Source of the DNA: Strongyloides papillosus
Taxonomy: Eukaryota; Nematoda; Chromadorea; Rhabditida; Strongyloididae
Reading direction: 5' to 3'
Length of the DNA stretch: 64,000 nucleotides
Assembly: GCA_005656395.1 (NCBI GenBank)
Contig: SRSI01000077.1
Span: 434,001-498,000, forward strand
This document shows, in pieces, positions 27,144-40,135 of this stretch (position 1 is its first letter; each line of letters begins with the position of its first letter). The position numbers and the translations under genes are program-made. The notes beneath the pieces are model-generated. The model worked only from the letters and a program-made list of their open reading frames with translations. It was not told the DNA's origin and made no database searches.

Positions 27144-28897
27144 TTGACTGTTATTTTTATATTCTCTATAATGAAAACGTTTACATTTTTTATTCTATTG
27201 CTTTTTATTACAATATTTCTCACTCTTGAAAATATTTTTATTTTTTATCAAAAAAACCTCAATACCTGGAATAACTCTATCTACTTTACATCTTCATTTT
27301 CAGTATCTGAAGACTTTTTAAAAGAACCAATTTATTATAAAAAATGTAATAAATTTAGTTTTACAGTTGAAATAGAAAAAAATATTAATAATCCATTAAC
27401 TGAAAATTTGTATAAAGAAATTATTATTTTACAAAAAAATGCTTATAATATAAGCAATAATAACTGCATTAATATTTTTATTTCAAATAAGCATAAGAAT
27501 TTAAATAAAAATAATAACATTTTTATTGAGATATTGGATGAAATTTTAGATAATCGTGTTAAAGAAATTTTTTTAAAAATAAATGAGAAGATAATAGGAA
27601 AAAGCTTGTTTTTGAACAAAACCATTTTAAATATGAGTAAGGAAGAAAAAAATAAAACTTTGGTAGAACTCCAAAATAAAGATTTAATACTAAAGTTTGA
27701 TAATTTTTGTAAAATTTTATCATATAGCCAAAATTTTGAATCTTTAGTAATATTATTAATTGCTACTAATTGTGTTCCACTAATAAACAAGGACTGGATC
27801 AAGAATCTTCCTTTAATTGATAATGATCATGATTGGGAAAAAGGAATATTGTTAGTTGAAAATACAGACTTCAATAATGAAAAATTTTTAAAAAACATTG
27901 AAATTTTAACATCAGATATTAATCAAATGAAAGAATATGGAAAAAGACTAATATCGTGGAATTTCATACAGTTATCATCAATTTCATTTAATATTATTTA
28001 TTTTCTAGAAAAATTTTTTACTGGAATAAATATTGAAAGAACAATTCAGGCTATTCCATTGTATAAGGAAGATGAAATTCTATTTGAAAAAGAACGTTTG
28101 AGAAAAAAAATAATATCTAACAAATATACAGTTATAACTTTAACATATCAAAACAATCAAAAACTTAATTTATCATTACGACAATATGATTCAATTCCAT
28201 TTGTAGACAAAGTTATTATTGTATGGAATAATGAAGATACAAAATTTATGCTTGAAAAAAATCGTTGGTATAAAAGCCGTGTTCCTGTATTTTTTGTTAA
28301 AACGAAATTTAATTCAATGAATAATAGATATTTACCTTATGATATTATTAAAACAGAGTGTATATTTTTTTTAGATGAAGATATAAGAATAACAGAAAAA
28401 CTCTTAATGAAAACTTTCAATTTTTGGAAGATGAATAAAAATGTAATTGTTGGATATTATGCTAGATATACTGAAAAAGGAGTTAAATCGTCATATGTAC
28501 TTACAAAAACTAAATCATATAACTTAATTTTACTAGGATTATCACTTATTCATAGAGTATGTTCTTATGTATTAAAATTTTAAAAAAAAATCTTTTTTAG
28601 CGTTATATATATAGTTATTCTTATAAAATGTCAAGCAAAATTAGAAACTTTGTTGATGAAACTTTGAATTGTGATGACATTGCTTTTAATTTTATGGTTG
28701 CTTTATTTACAAATAAACCAAATATTTTATTTACGAAGGGTGTAGATTTAAGTAGATGCAAAAAATGTTCTCATCATACTGGGTTATATTTTAGACCAGA
28801 TCACTTAACTACAAGAGGAAAATGTATAGACATGTTTACAAATTTGTATGGTATGAATCCTTTAATTGAAAATGAGTACTATTCTGGCGTATATTAA
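27144..28897 (+). CDS. Divergent exostosin-like glycosyltransferase (reduced GT47 plus GT64 domain)
   Basis: The exons are 27144-28556 and 28601-28897. A 44-bp intron joins them in phase 0, where LIHR|RYIYSYSYK aligns with the EXT1 phrase around YHKYFNYLYTYK. The product has 569 residues. Residues 10-30 form a signal anchor, as expected for a type II Golgi/ER enzyme. The middle third resembles an eroded GT47 exostosin domain. Its tail is recognisable (LATNCVPL-like ATNCVPLINKDW), but its centre is shortened. The C-terminal 270 residues are a GT64 domain: YTVITLTYQNNQKLNL, VIIVWNNED, a DxD-type motif FLDEDI, then ETLNCDDIAFNFMVA and paired cysteines. The family polymerises heparan sulfate. EXT1 and EXT2 have about 720-750 residues, so this copy is some 170 shorter. 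A second ATG at 27171 is an equally good start. Low-complexity K/N/I-rich sequence suggests fast evolution. Confidence 0.75.
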
Positions 28898-29539
28898 CAT
28901 TTTTTACGATATATTACTAAAGTAAGCACTCCACTTGTTTCGATTCTTATAGTAGTAGTAATTTTTTATTGGTATATCCCTACTATAGCAAACAATTGAT
29001 TAAAATAATAAAAAATAATAATAGAAATATATAACTAAACACTTAGAATAATGATAGTATAATCGAAGATTTCGGTTTGAGAATCACTTTAGTATAACAT
29101 AGTGGGAAATGTGAAAATGATATTTTAAAATAAAATTTTTATGAAAAGGTAAAATATTATTTACTTTAAAAATTTATAAACTATATATTTTAACGATGCT
29201 TATTTATCATTTTTTTAAGTTTAAATTATTAATGTAAATAAAAATAATTGATAATAAAAAATTTATATAATGTTTAATTTCATATTATAATATCATAGTC
29301 TATATTTTAAAAAAAATAATTATTTATTGTCTGAAACTAGAGCGGTTTTCTACTAAACAATAATATCAATGATATTAAATACATCTTCTTTCTGTAAATC
29401 TTAAGAAAAATTAAAAATTTTAATGATATAGTTATGAATACTTAGTATCACAGAACAAAATTAAAAAATATTTTCTATATCCCCACTTTATTTAGAGGAG
29501 TAAGGAGCAAGTGTAAATTATTTTCGATATTGAAACTTT
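28898..29539. other. AT-rich intergenic region
   Basis: This is 642 bp after the exostosin-like gene with no coding homology. It merges into the repeat field that follows. Confidence 0.4.
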
Positions 29540-31110
29540 TTTATATCTTAATATATGTAACTTTATGTGCTGATTTCAAAAAACGCAATATTTTTTTAAT
29601 CTGAAGTCCCGTTCTTGAGATACAGCTACTTAAAGGTGTTTTGGTGTGTTAGTCTTGACCCCCTTAGAGTTATTCGTTTTATCTGAAATTTTACAGGTAT
29701 ATATAGTTTTAGATACTAATAATATAAAAATAAGAAAAAGTTAAAATTTCAAGTTCATTCTTGAGATTTTGGATTTCTTCTAAAATGGCCGAAAAAAACC
29801 TAAATTCTTACATTTTAAAATGATATATCAGGATTCAGAGAAGAAAATCGAAAAAAAGAAAAAAGCCATCCTAAGTTTCTTTTTAACTTACATTTTGACT
29901 ATAATCCCAAGAAAATTGGAAAACTTTAAGTACCATAAAACCGTTGCAGAAATTTTTTGAAAAAAAATTTTTTGAAAAAAATTTTTTGTATTTTTTTAAA
30001 AAAAGTATGTCAAGATGAAACTTTTTGAATAAAGTGTTTTCACAACTTTTATGTAGAATTAAATTATCTAACGAATGTTATATATATCATGTTGATTCAT
30101 TTATCCGTTCTCGAGATATAAAGAAAAAAGTGATTTTTTAATTTTCTAAAAAAGTGGTATTTTTTAGTTTCAAGAAAGGAAAAAAGTTTCAATACGTCCA
30201 TTTTTTTAAAATGTCTTGAATTTCTCCCCTAGAGAAATTTGTTGCGAACATTTTAAGATATTAACCGTTCATTTATCTTTTTTCATTCTTGAGTTAGTCA
30301 AAAAACAAATTGGTCAATTTTTTTTTCTAATTTTTAAATTTTAAAAAAAAAGTATGCAAAGATGAAACTTTTTCAATATAAAATGTTTACAGAATTTATG
30401 TGAAATTTAATTCTCTATCGAATGACATATAGATCGTCTTAATCCCATTATCCGTTGTCGAGATACATCTCATTAAGTACCATATTTTGAAATTCGGTAC
30501 CTCCATTTTTCCCTCAATACTGATTTTTTTATTCAAAATTTCACATATAAATGTGATTTCTAATGATTATTACATGCAAACAATAAAATTTACCAAAAAA
30601 ATCCGATCCCGAAAATAGTAAGTCATCGAAAATTTCCCCCTATTTTAGAAGAAAAATTTACTTCTTTAAATGGTTTTCGTTTTCTGTACTTATTTCTATA
30701 AAAATAAAAAATGCATTTTAATGTGGTCGATAGAAAAAATACTTATTAGATTCATTTTAATTTTTGCTCTTGAGATACATCTATTTAAATGAGAATAACC
30801 TTGAAATGTTGTGATTTCCTAACTCTTTAAAAATGATCCTAATAACTAGAAATTTCACAGGTACGTGCAATTTATTATAGTTGTTACGTATAAACAATAA
30901 AATTTACAAAAAAAGTCCGATCTCAGAAAATAGTAAATCATCAAAAATTCCCCTATATCTCAGAAGAAAAGTTTACCTCTTAAAAGATTTTCATTACATG
31001 CATCTTTTTTTTTAAATGAAAAATTCATTTTAATGTGCTCGATAGAAAAAATAAATTTTAGTTTCATTTGAATTTTTGCTTTTGAGATACATCTACTTCA
31101 GTGAGAATAA
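29540..31110. repeat. Field of degenerate long-period repeats with a recurring TTGAGATAC box
   Basis: Related blocks recur in the same orientation. About 29996-30119 aligns with 30343-30465 (offset near 347). About 30549-30790 aligns with 30862-31100 (offset near 314). Each block ends in a variant of TTCTCGAGATAC or CTTGAGATACATCTA, seen near 29612, 30110, 30457, 30767 and 31080, with weaker forms near 29757 and 30290. Around 29949-29987 is a short tandem of an AATTTTTTGAAAAAA-like unit. No reading frame runs across the blocks. The field is best described as an old, diverged dispersed repeat or satellite; the class is unknown. Confidence 0.65.
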
Positions 31111-32459
31111 TATTAAAATTTGTAATCTCCCAAAAAAAATTACAAGAACAACTGATTCTTTGAAAGAAAAACAAAAAACAACAATTTATAAAAGTCATTG
31201 GATTAATTGTTTTAAACAATTTTAAATATCAATTTATATTTTTAAGAGTATAGTAGATAGGATAGGTGGAAAAATTGGTTTTTATTTAATTATATGTAAT
31301 TTTAGTGCCGATTAAGATTTTTTTAATCAGTGCAATATATGACATATGGTAATTATTAAGATATGATAAAAAAACTAAAATCAAATTATATTTGATTTGG
31401 CTTTTTGAGATTTAACAAAATTTTTATTAAATATCATTTATTCTAGAATAGAGCAGAATTTTTCCTCTACATCTTTTTATGTTTAAATTATCTGAACTAA
31501 ATTGTCTCAAAATACCGCAATCTAGCCACGCATATTAAAAATTTTGAAAAAATGTTTACAAATTTATGATAAAGTGATGCACATATTTATTTTTTAAAAA
31601 ATGTAAAAATATCTAAAAGTTTTGCTATGCTTTATAAGAACTGAAAAAAAAAGTTACCTAAATTTCTAAGTCGAAACTATTCATCACTGCATTTTTAAAG
31701 TAAATTTTACAATATTTAATTAAAAAATTTACCAATACTTTGATTTAAATATATTTATATTTTTTTAAAGTCTATATAAATTTTTTAATACGAAAAGTGT
31801 CCGAGTAATTGTTTTGATTTATTTTTTATCTTATCAACCTAGAGAAATATTTTTATCACTTTTAATACATTCAAAATTTATGTTCTTATTTTTATAATAC
31901 ATTTTAAAAAGTTTTTTCAAAAGAATATAAAACAAAATAAAAAATATGCGTTAAATTTTTAAAAGTATTTTTTATTATGTAACCAAAATGCGAAAATATA
32001 AAACAACAATCGCAAAAATTAGATCTTTTAAGTTAAATAATTATGAAAAATTTATGATCAACCTCAAATATTATTAATATTTTAAAAAGTTAGCCAAACT
32101 TAAAACTGATCTCTATTTTTAATTTTCATAATATTTAATAACTTAAAACTTGCATATTAACACTAATCAGAAGTCTAACGTAAACATTATTCTTAATTTT
32201 TTATTTTTATATTAAAAATTCGTAAAAAAATTATTGAAACCTAGAATATCAAATGAATTTAGAATCATGAGGATATGTAATAAAACAATTTTGATAAAGT
32301 ATGTTTTAAAAGCTTTTAACGTTCAAAAACCTATAAAATTTTAATAATAATTATTAATATTATAAAATACAAAAATGTTACTTGGAATATTAATATGTGT
32401 GTTATTATAAAACAAAAGATTTTTAAGTTTTTTAAATTCTAACATTTAGAAAAAATTCT
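31111..32459. other. AT-rich intergenic region
   Basis: This is 1.3 kb between the repeat field and the GC-rich island. I see no coding homology, RNA gene or repeat that I can support. Confidence 0.4.
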
Positions 32460-32556
32460 CGCAAGTATGTCGACGAACACAGCGAGTTGCTGCTTATGGA
32501 AAAAAAGCCCAGCCCTGCGGGCAAGCAGCGACGAGCGAAGCGAGGCTGCGGCTTGT
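32460..32556. other. GC-rich structured island
   Basis: Of the 100 bases 32461-32560, 57 are G or C, in surroundings close to 20%. GTTGCTGCTT (32486-32495) can pair with AAGCAGCGAC (32523-32532), allowing one G-T pair. Inside, GCCC (32507-32510) pairs with GGGC (32519-32522), directly abutting the outer 3' arm. A second imperfect pairing links CAAGC with GCTTG at 32522-32555. No frame is recognisable. It may be a small foldback element, a structured RNA or an inserted fragment. Confidence 0.6.
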
Positions 32557-33036
32557 TGTTATCAATGAAAAATATATTGTTATGAATATTCTAATTACGG
32601 AAATTTAACAATTAAATAAGCTATTATAAGCATATAAAGATATCTATTATAACAATCAAACATAATTCTTGATTTGGTAAATAAATTATGTACTAGCATT
32701 ATGAGGTCTATGATTTATTCAAAGTATATATTAATCATATTTTTTGATAAAATTATCAGAACAAAAAAATGTTAATTGGTTATAATATCAATTTCATAAG
32801 TTTAAGCATCTTATATTCATTATTCAAAATGTAAGTTAAAAAAGTTTTAATAGTATATATAATGTAGAAATTTTTTTCCCAATTATTTTTTACATTTTAT
32901 TAGTGATGGAAAAAGAATTAATCTCGAACAAAATAATTTTTTAAATTGAACTAATGAAGATATTAAGATTAAAAAGTAAAAACATTTATTTCTTTTGTAT
33001 TTGTAAAGTTATAATTTTGTTTTATATAAATTTCAG

Positions 33037-34155
33037 TGTTTATTTTTAAAAACCAATGCTTTGAGTAGTTTATTGAAGAATGAATATGTTAAAGAAAGAT
33101 CTAAACGTTCAATAAGAAATATGGGTAACCTTAATCTTACATTGCCAATAAAGTATTTTATAAGTAAGCATGTTGATAAAAAACTATTCAAAAAGCAATT
33201 AACATTGTTCAAGCTGAAACTTGTATTACTTTTTTAGAAGAATTAAAGTTTTTTTCACCCCAAGGATTTTTGTTTATATTAAATACAGAAAATAGAGTCT
33301 TTGTTGGCCCAAGCGTCAAAAATATGAGTCAACCAATTGCATTTAGTCCTAATTGTAATCATAATGTAGGGTGTATCTTAAATCTTATCGGTCATGCTTT
33401 GGGTATTTCTTATACGCATAGTCGGCCTGATAGAAATAACTATATTAAAATAATTTACGAAGATATTGGACAAATGGATAGATATATATTTCAAAAAATG
33501 CCTAATCAAAACGATCTCACTTGTGGAATATCTTACGATTATGGGTCATTGATGCATGAAAAGAAAATGTGCAGAAAGCATCATAACGAGAAAATTTTTG
33601 AAACAAAATTATCTCCATATTATATTTATATGCTTGGTCAACGTTATGCTTTAATTTTTAATGATGTTAAGTTATTAAATTGTTATTATTGCAGTAATAT
33701 ATGCAAAAATAAAAAGCTTAAATGTTATAGTAATGGTTATGGTAGTCCAAATAATTGTAATGAATTTAGATGCCCAAATAGTTACAGTGGTAGAACGTGT
33801 AAAGAAGTTCCTAAAATATCTAAAAACTGTGGAAAAATCAAATCAGCTGTTTCAAGAAAAAGTAAAACAATTAAAAGAAAAGGTAAAAAAACCTGTACAT
33901 ATCATATTGGAGCTAAACAAAAATGAAAAATCAAATTAACGATAAAACATGTAAAAACAGACAAAATAACACCATGTTTTCAAAAAAATGGGATTAGAAG
34001 TAAAATATCGTAAGGATAAAGGTACGACAGGTTTATGTTTATGCGGATACTTCAAGAATATAAAATTAATATCAGAAGATAATCATGTTATGGTTCAATA
34101 AAATGGAAAATCCAATAAACATATGTACAAAATTAATTATAGGGAAGTTAGATGA
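33037..34155 (+). pseudogene. Astacin metalloprotease pseudogene (astacin-EGF-CUB type)
   Basis: A furin-like site (RSKR, near 33106) precedes an astacin domain. That domain is followed by an EGF-like module (cysteines in 33680-33800) and a CUB relic (33890-34152). The frame breaks in an A5 run at 33190-33194, where one A is missing. It breaks again near the stop at 33924-33926 and in an A7 run at 33982-33988. A TAA interrupts the CUB at 34099-34101. The zinc signature HExxHxxGxxHExxR has become NLIGHALGISYTHSR: only the middle histidine remains, and the catalytic Glu is now Leu. The Met-turn survives as SLMHE, with the usual Tyr replaced by Glu. A hydrophobic leader may start at the ATG at 32954. 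Astacins of this layout are secreted and strongly expanded in Strongyloides. The combined losses point to a dead copy, not only sequencing error. Confidence 0.85.
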
Positions 34156-37100
34156 AAATATTTCTTTGATGAACATCGATAAAGTTATTTTTATAAAACG
34201 AAACAATTAAAATTATCATAATTTTGATAATATTACAAGTTTAATTATAACAGAAGTATTACCTATAGTACAGACTATTTTAAAAACTTAGTGGGAACGA
34301 ATAAAATTTTTAAACATAAAAATAACACCAGGGTACTTAACAATTTTTTGTTTTTCAATTCATAAAATTCTTACTATATCTACTGTAAATTGTATTGGTA
34401 CATTATTGTAGGACTACTACTAAATTGCGATTTTAAAAATATGAAACTGTAATTAAATACATTTGTTAATGATAAGTAACTTCTAAAAATGAGTTTTCAT
34501 TATTTATTAGTTATAAATCTTCTCATTTAAAATATTTTGTAGTAAAAATACTGTAATATCATATAATATTTATTCAAACAAAATCATTTTCTTTTTTCAA
34601 AAAGTTTAATTGGTCCGAAAGTTGTTAATGATGAATATCGTAGCTTTTTATTTATCTGATTAACACATATTCTTGTTCTTTTGTAGCATACATAACATTG
34701 ATAAAGAAATAAGCGATATCTTTTTCACATAATTAAATCTTCGAATCATTTATGGGTATGGCAATAAACGTTGATATTCTTTCAACACTTTATTAAAATA
34801 TTTGACATGTTTAAAAAGTTGTTAAGGCATTAAAATTTTTTTAATATTCAGATTTTTCCATCGTTATGAGTAAAGACCATTACTTTAATATTGTAAACAG
34901 CTCTATTTACTGTATATTTGATACTAATTTTAAAAATAGCACAACAGAAGTTGAAAAGTGTAATTACGTAGAATACAGAAATATAAAACAATAACATTAA
35001 ATTTCTGAACGTTTTTTGCTCTAATTTTTAAAATCAATAATAAAAGAACTTATTTCTAATCTTTTAGCAATTATTTAAAAAGGTCTAGTTATAAATATTT
35101 ATTAATATCATATATTATTTCTGTTTATTGTTCTATAGTAGCATCATTTTGATCGATTAAAATTATTATACAATTTCTAAAAATCAACTGATACCGTAAG
35201 ACTAAATCAAATTAGAACATCAACCGCATTAATTTCATTTTCTATATCATAAGAAAAAATTTTAACGAATGATTGTTATTTCATTCGTGTGGAATAAACT
35301 TAAAATTTGTCTGGGAGATATATGCATGAAACACAATTTCAGTTGTAATATTAACTTACAATAAATAACGATAAAACTTTGACAATAAAGCCAAAATTAA
35401 AGTCATTTAGATCAATGATCAATGAAAAATTAGTTATAATAATTCATAACAGCCTTTTCATATTGGGAAATGAACGCAATTTGTATGACTAATTATCGAT
35501 ATTAATTATATCAGTTAATTATGTAATTTCATATTTTTAGTTGATTATCAAAAAACATATGGTAAATATGAATACTTTTTTTCATATTACATAGTTATTT
35601 AAAGACAATCTTTAACATTTTTTAATAGTAAATAACAAAATTTTCCAATGTATCAGTTATATATCATCAAAAACGAATGCTGATTTTCTACATTGTCAAA
35701 ATAGTAGTATGATTAATGTCTTTTAGAATAAAACATATTTTATCGTATGAAAATTCGAATATCATTGAATTTTGTAATTAATTATTTGCATAAAAAATAT
35801 AGTACATGAACTAAAACTTATATTTCATATAATTAACTCTTTCAAATATCTTATTATCCATCAATTGTCATTTTTTTATTCGCTGTAATATTTATATTAT
35901 TTTGAACTCTCATTTTAGTCTTCGGAAATATGTTAGCTAAAAAACTCATAATAATATTTGTATACAAATAAAAAAAATTTTTTTTAATTTTAGTTCCGTG
36001 TAAATCAAAAGTATGTCAATTTCATACTACATGTTATTTTCTATTTATTGATTTTGTTATAAATAAATTTATTTTAGTGGAAGTTCATATTTTTATTATT
36101 CTTGCATCAATTTCTTTTTAATCAAAGTTATTGTATTTTCCTCAATTATCATTTTCAACATTGTTACATCGTTCAAATCAACAATATTTAAAAAAATATC
36201 TGTCTTCATAAATATATTTAATTTATCATTACTTGTTCATTTCATAATCTAAATCTATAAATGCAATTATCAATAACATTTCCACGAAAAAATCTATATA
36301 TAGATTATATTTAATTATCATAACATTTTAAAACTAAAAAAACAAGGTCTAAAAGCAAAGAATATAAATAAATTAGTCTTTTTTGTTTCTTACTTTATTA
36401 AAAACTTAACTTATATAGAGTTGTTTAGATAGCACAGAACGGTTTCAATTACTGTAAAACTAATTAAAACACTTTTTAATTTGTATTTTCGCAAAATAAT
36501 ATTTATTTTAATGTAATCCAAGTCATATTTCGAAATTCCTTGTAATTTTCTTTTCTAGAAGAGTATATCTACCTTTCAAAGCAATAACATATAATGAACA
36601 TTGAGATAGAAAGCATTAAATGATTACAGCTATTTAAAATCAAATAATTCACTTTTTTATCTTAAAAAATTCAATATAAAAGTTATCATTTAATATGTTG
36701 AAAAAGTAATGCACAAGAAATGGTTTATACTTCATGTTCTAAATTAAATTTAAAGTTCTAAAATCATCTGTAAATATTAATAGAAATAATTGTATTATCA
36801 TGAATTAAAATGCATGTGTAAAAAACTAGTAGATTATTCTTTTTTGTTTTAGAAATTTTAATAATCATATTTTTTTTTCTCATAAAAAGAAAATAAAATG
36901 AAAAATATAATAATTAAAAGTGCATGGTTTATTTGGTTAAAGGATTGTTTTTAGTTTCTTTAGATACCTAGAAAACATTCAAGTTATCTATTAGTATATT
37001 AATTTTAATACCGGAAAAATATTAAATATGGTATTTGATTTTAAGGATTATTAAAAATAAATAACATAAAAATCGTTAATGCACATATATAAATGTTTGT

Positions 37101-39097
37101 TTACCATTTTATTTCAATAACATTATAAATAATTATTAAAGTATTTGATATACTTATATAAAAAACTTTCTAAAAGAATTGTTCAAGTTCATGACATAAT
37201 ATTTTCAAAATTATTATTTTGAGTTTACAATATACGTCATTACTTTATGCTAATTATTTACTGGTATACCGTAAATCACAAAATTAAATTTACAATAACT
37301 ATTAAGGTGTGATTCATACACTATAAGATGATGCAAAATATTTTCGAAAAAATAATAAGATAAATATTAATCTATGAGCAAAAAAATGTGAATAAACTAA
37401 AGTATAAATACTTTACTGTATTTGAAAAATTTATAGAACAAGAACAATTCTTAAGTATATACTAACATTTTTTTAACAAATTTTCTTAATGAAAAGAGAG
37501 TATAATTTAAAAATTAATTATAAAAGAATATTCTTTGATTTATATATATTTATGAATCAGCTTACAACATTTTATTTTGAAAAAAAAATTATCGTTTTAC
37601 CTTATCCTATTTAATGTTATAGTTAAAAATTTTATTTTCTTATATTATAGTATTCAATTGAAATTAACGATATTTTGATATAATAAACCAAAGAAATTAA
37701 ATCTAATATCAAAAAAAATTGTATCGTAATATTAATACATCTACGATAATTCTTGTAAGTAGCATCTAAATCATTTTTTTATATGATGAATTTGAAAACA
37801 TTCTTATATGTTTTTTTAAAACATTTTTTGCTCCTTATAGTAAGTAAAAAAACTAATATTTTTAAAAACATATACACTTAATAAATTTAATAAATATTGG
37901 ATTATTTTTTTATTAATTAATATATTTAAAATATTTCAACATGCCTAACACATGGGAAATATTTATTAAATAGGTTTCCTTAAAGTAAAAAATTATATTA
38001 ATTTTATTTTAAAAATAAATAGCATATACAAATCAACATAAATCAAATTGTGTAAAGTTACGAAAAAAATATAAAACTAAAATTTAATTAAAAATATTTT
38101 TTGAAACCTTAATCCAACTTTTTTATTTGATAAATATAATGTTTGAATAACAAATTATTAAACTTATTGTTAAAGATTTCTAATAATTTTAAAAATTCAA
38201 TTTTCAAGAGATTATTAATGGAATCATATAATCATGAAATAATATGGAATTTTTTTTCTACTTTAAGGTTGTTAACGTGTTGTTAAAGATTATATTTGAT
38301 AAAAAGTAATCGGGCAAATTGAAAATTTTAATATCAATTAAAAGATATATAATATAATTCAAATATAGCAAATAATTTTTCAAAGAATTAATTTTTCGAA
38401 AAATATTTTCTTTCTATAACTTTCGTCATGGTTTCAATTTGAAATCAACATGATTTAAGCATTAAAAAACAATTACAACATGTGAGGAATTAAGGAACAA
38501 AATTTAAATTGTACATTATTTTTGTAATGCAAAAGAGTTTTCTTTTAAGTACATTATTTTAAAAAATATTTAAAGTTAACAAAAAATTGAGTAAATGAAT
38601 TAGTTTTATTATATTTTTAAATTATATTTTATTAAATTAAGAATGTTGTAATAAGTCCATGTTTTTTTTATTAGATCCATTGTAAAAATAAAATAATATT
38701 TAAATTTTAATATGAAATATTAGTCAAATAAAGGATTTAATATTATCAAGAAATATTCATTTCTCTTAACTTTTATTAAATTGAAACAGTTGTTAAAGTT
38801 TATACTAAAAAAACTTTAAAATTTAATTATGCATTTAATAAATGATTTCTAAAAACGTGTGCTATTTATATCATTATTAATAGGAAAATTTAAACACTTC
38901 TAGTTTAATAGTACTTATTTATTTTCTTTCTACCAATTTTTTTAATTTTCTTTATATAGTGTTATGAAATTTTTTAATAAAAATATTTCATAATTCTGAC
39001 AAACGTATTCATATAAATACATGCCTTCTTTTAGCACAATTACTTATTTTATATTTATAATAATCTTAATACAAATTCATAAAATATTTTTATAATA
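34156..39097. other. 4.9-kb AT-rich gene desert upstream of the TGF-beta ligand
   Basis: I find no reading frame with protein-like content, no RNA gene and no repeat that I can support. Its right end should contain the promoter of the TGF-beta ligand. Confidence 0.5.
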
Positions 39098-40135
39098 ATG
39101 TTATTGTTAGCTGATTCTTTACATATACTTTTATCATTTACTATAATTTTATCTATCATAAAGGTATTTTAATATAATTATATATCAATTATTATTTACT
39201 TCATTTTTTAGATATCATATACGGAAGATATAGATGAAAGTATTGTCAAACAAAAGATATTACAAAAAATTTTGGATCATTTTCAGTTGGAAAAACCTTT
39301 AACAGTTGATATATCATCAAAAGTAAGAAAAAAGTATGAAGTTCCTGTAAATAAAATGGATGAACTTGATGAAGTTAAAAAACCTGTGACATTTTTTGAA
39401 ATACCTTCAAAAAAAATTTCATTATCAACAGTATTTTTCAATATTCCTAAAATTTTAAGAGCATACCTTTTTCAAGAAGCATTTTTAAAGTTGGATTATT
39501 ATTTAAATGCAAATGTAAACATTAATGAAACATTTAATGGAGAGATTTATATTGTTACGGACAAAAATGAATTACTAGAAAGTATAGGAAATGTAACATT
39601 TGGAGGAAATTCATTATCAAATGGTACACTCAATATACCATTAGACGTTAACTTATTATCAAAAGTAATCAATTCAGATGATACAAATCTAAATATATAT
39701 ATCAAAGTTCATAAAACAAAAACAGATATTTCATATTCATTCAACTTTGCTTCTATTAAATTTCATTCGGTCGAGAGAAAGGAACGTAAAAAAAGGAGCA
39801 ATGAAAATGAAAATATATGCCAATCTAAATCTTCAGAAACGTCATGTTGTTTACGTTCATTAAAAATTAATTTTGATGAAATTGGTTGGAATTTTATTAT
39901 TAGCCCAAAAGAGATTAATACAAATTATTGCTATGGAAAATGTTTTAGTTACAAATCCGACTCTTTAGTTGGTGATGCAATCTACAGATTACATTCATTA
40001 AATAAAAAAGAACATAAAAGTTGTTGTTATCCTACACAATTTAGAGAATTGAACATTACAATCTTTAAAGAAGGATCATTCATAGAAACCAAAATAATTA
40101 ATGATATCTTGATTAAAAAATGTAGCTGTTATTAA
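39098..40135 (+). CDS. TGF-beta superfamily ligand, DAF-7-like
   Basis: The exons are 39098-39163 and 39212-40135. A 48-bp intron joins them in phase 0 to give 329 residues. Residues 1-22 form a hydrophobic secretion signal in its own exon. The prodomain ends at RKERKKRS, a furin-type site, near residue 215. The mature part has nine cysteines in TGF-beta order: one N-terminal, the CC pair, YCYGKC, a second CC pair and a closing KCSC. INFDEIGWNFIISP is the usual first-finger motif. The extra N-terminal cysteine and CC pair are typical of TGF-beta/activin-type ligands and DAF-7. In C. elegans DAF-7 is made in ASI neurons and controls dauer entry. Strongyloides has several daf-7-like (tgh) genes tied to infective larvae. 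Which paralogue this is cannot be decided here. Confidence 0.9.
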
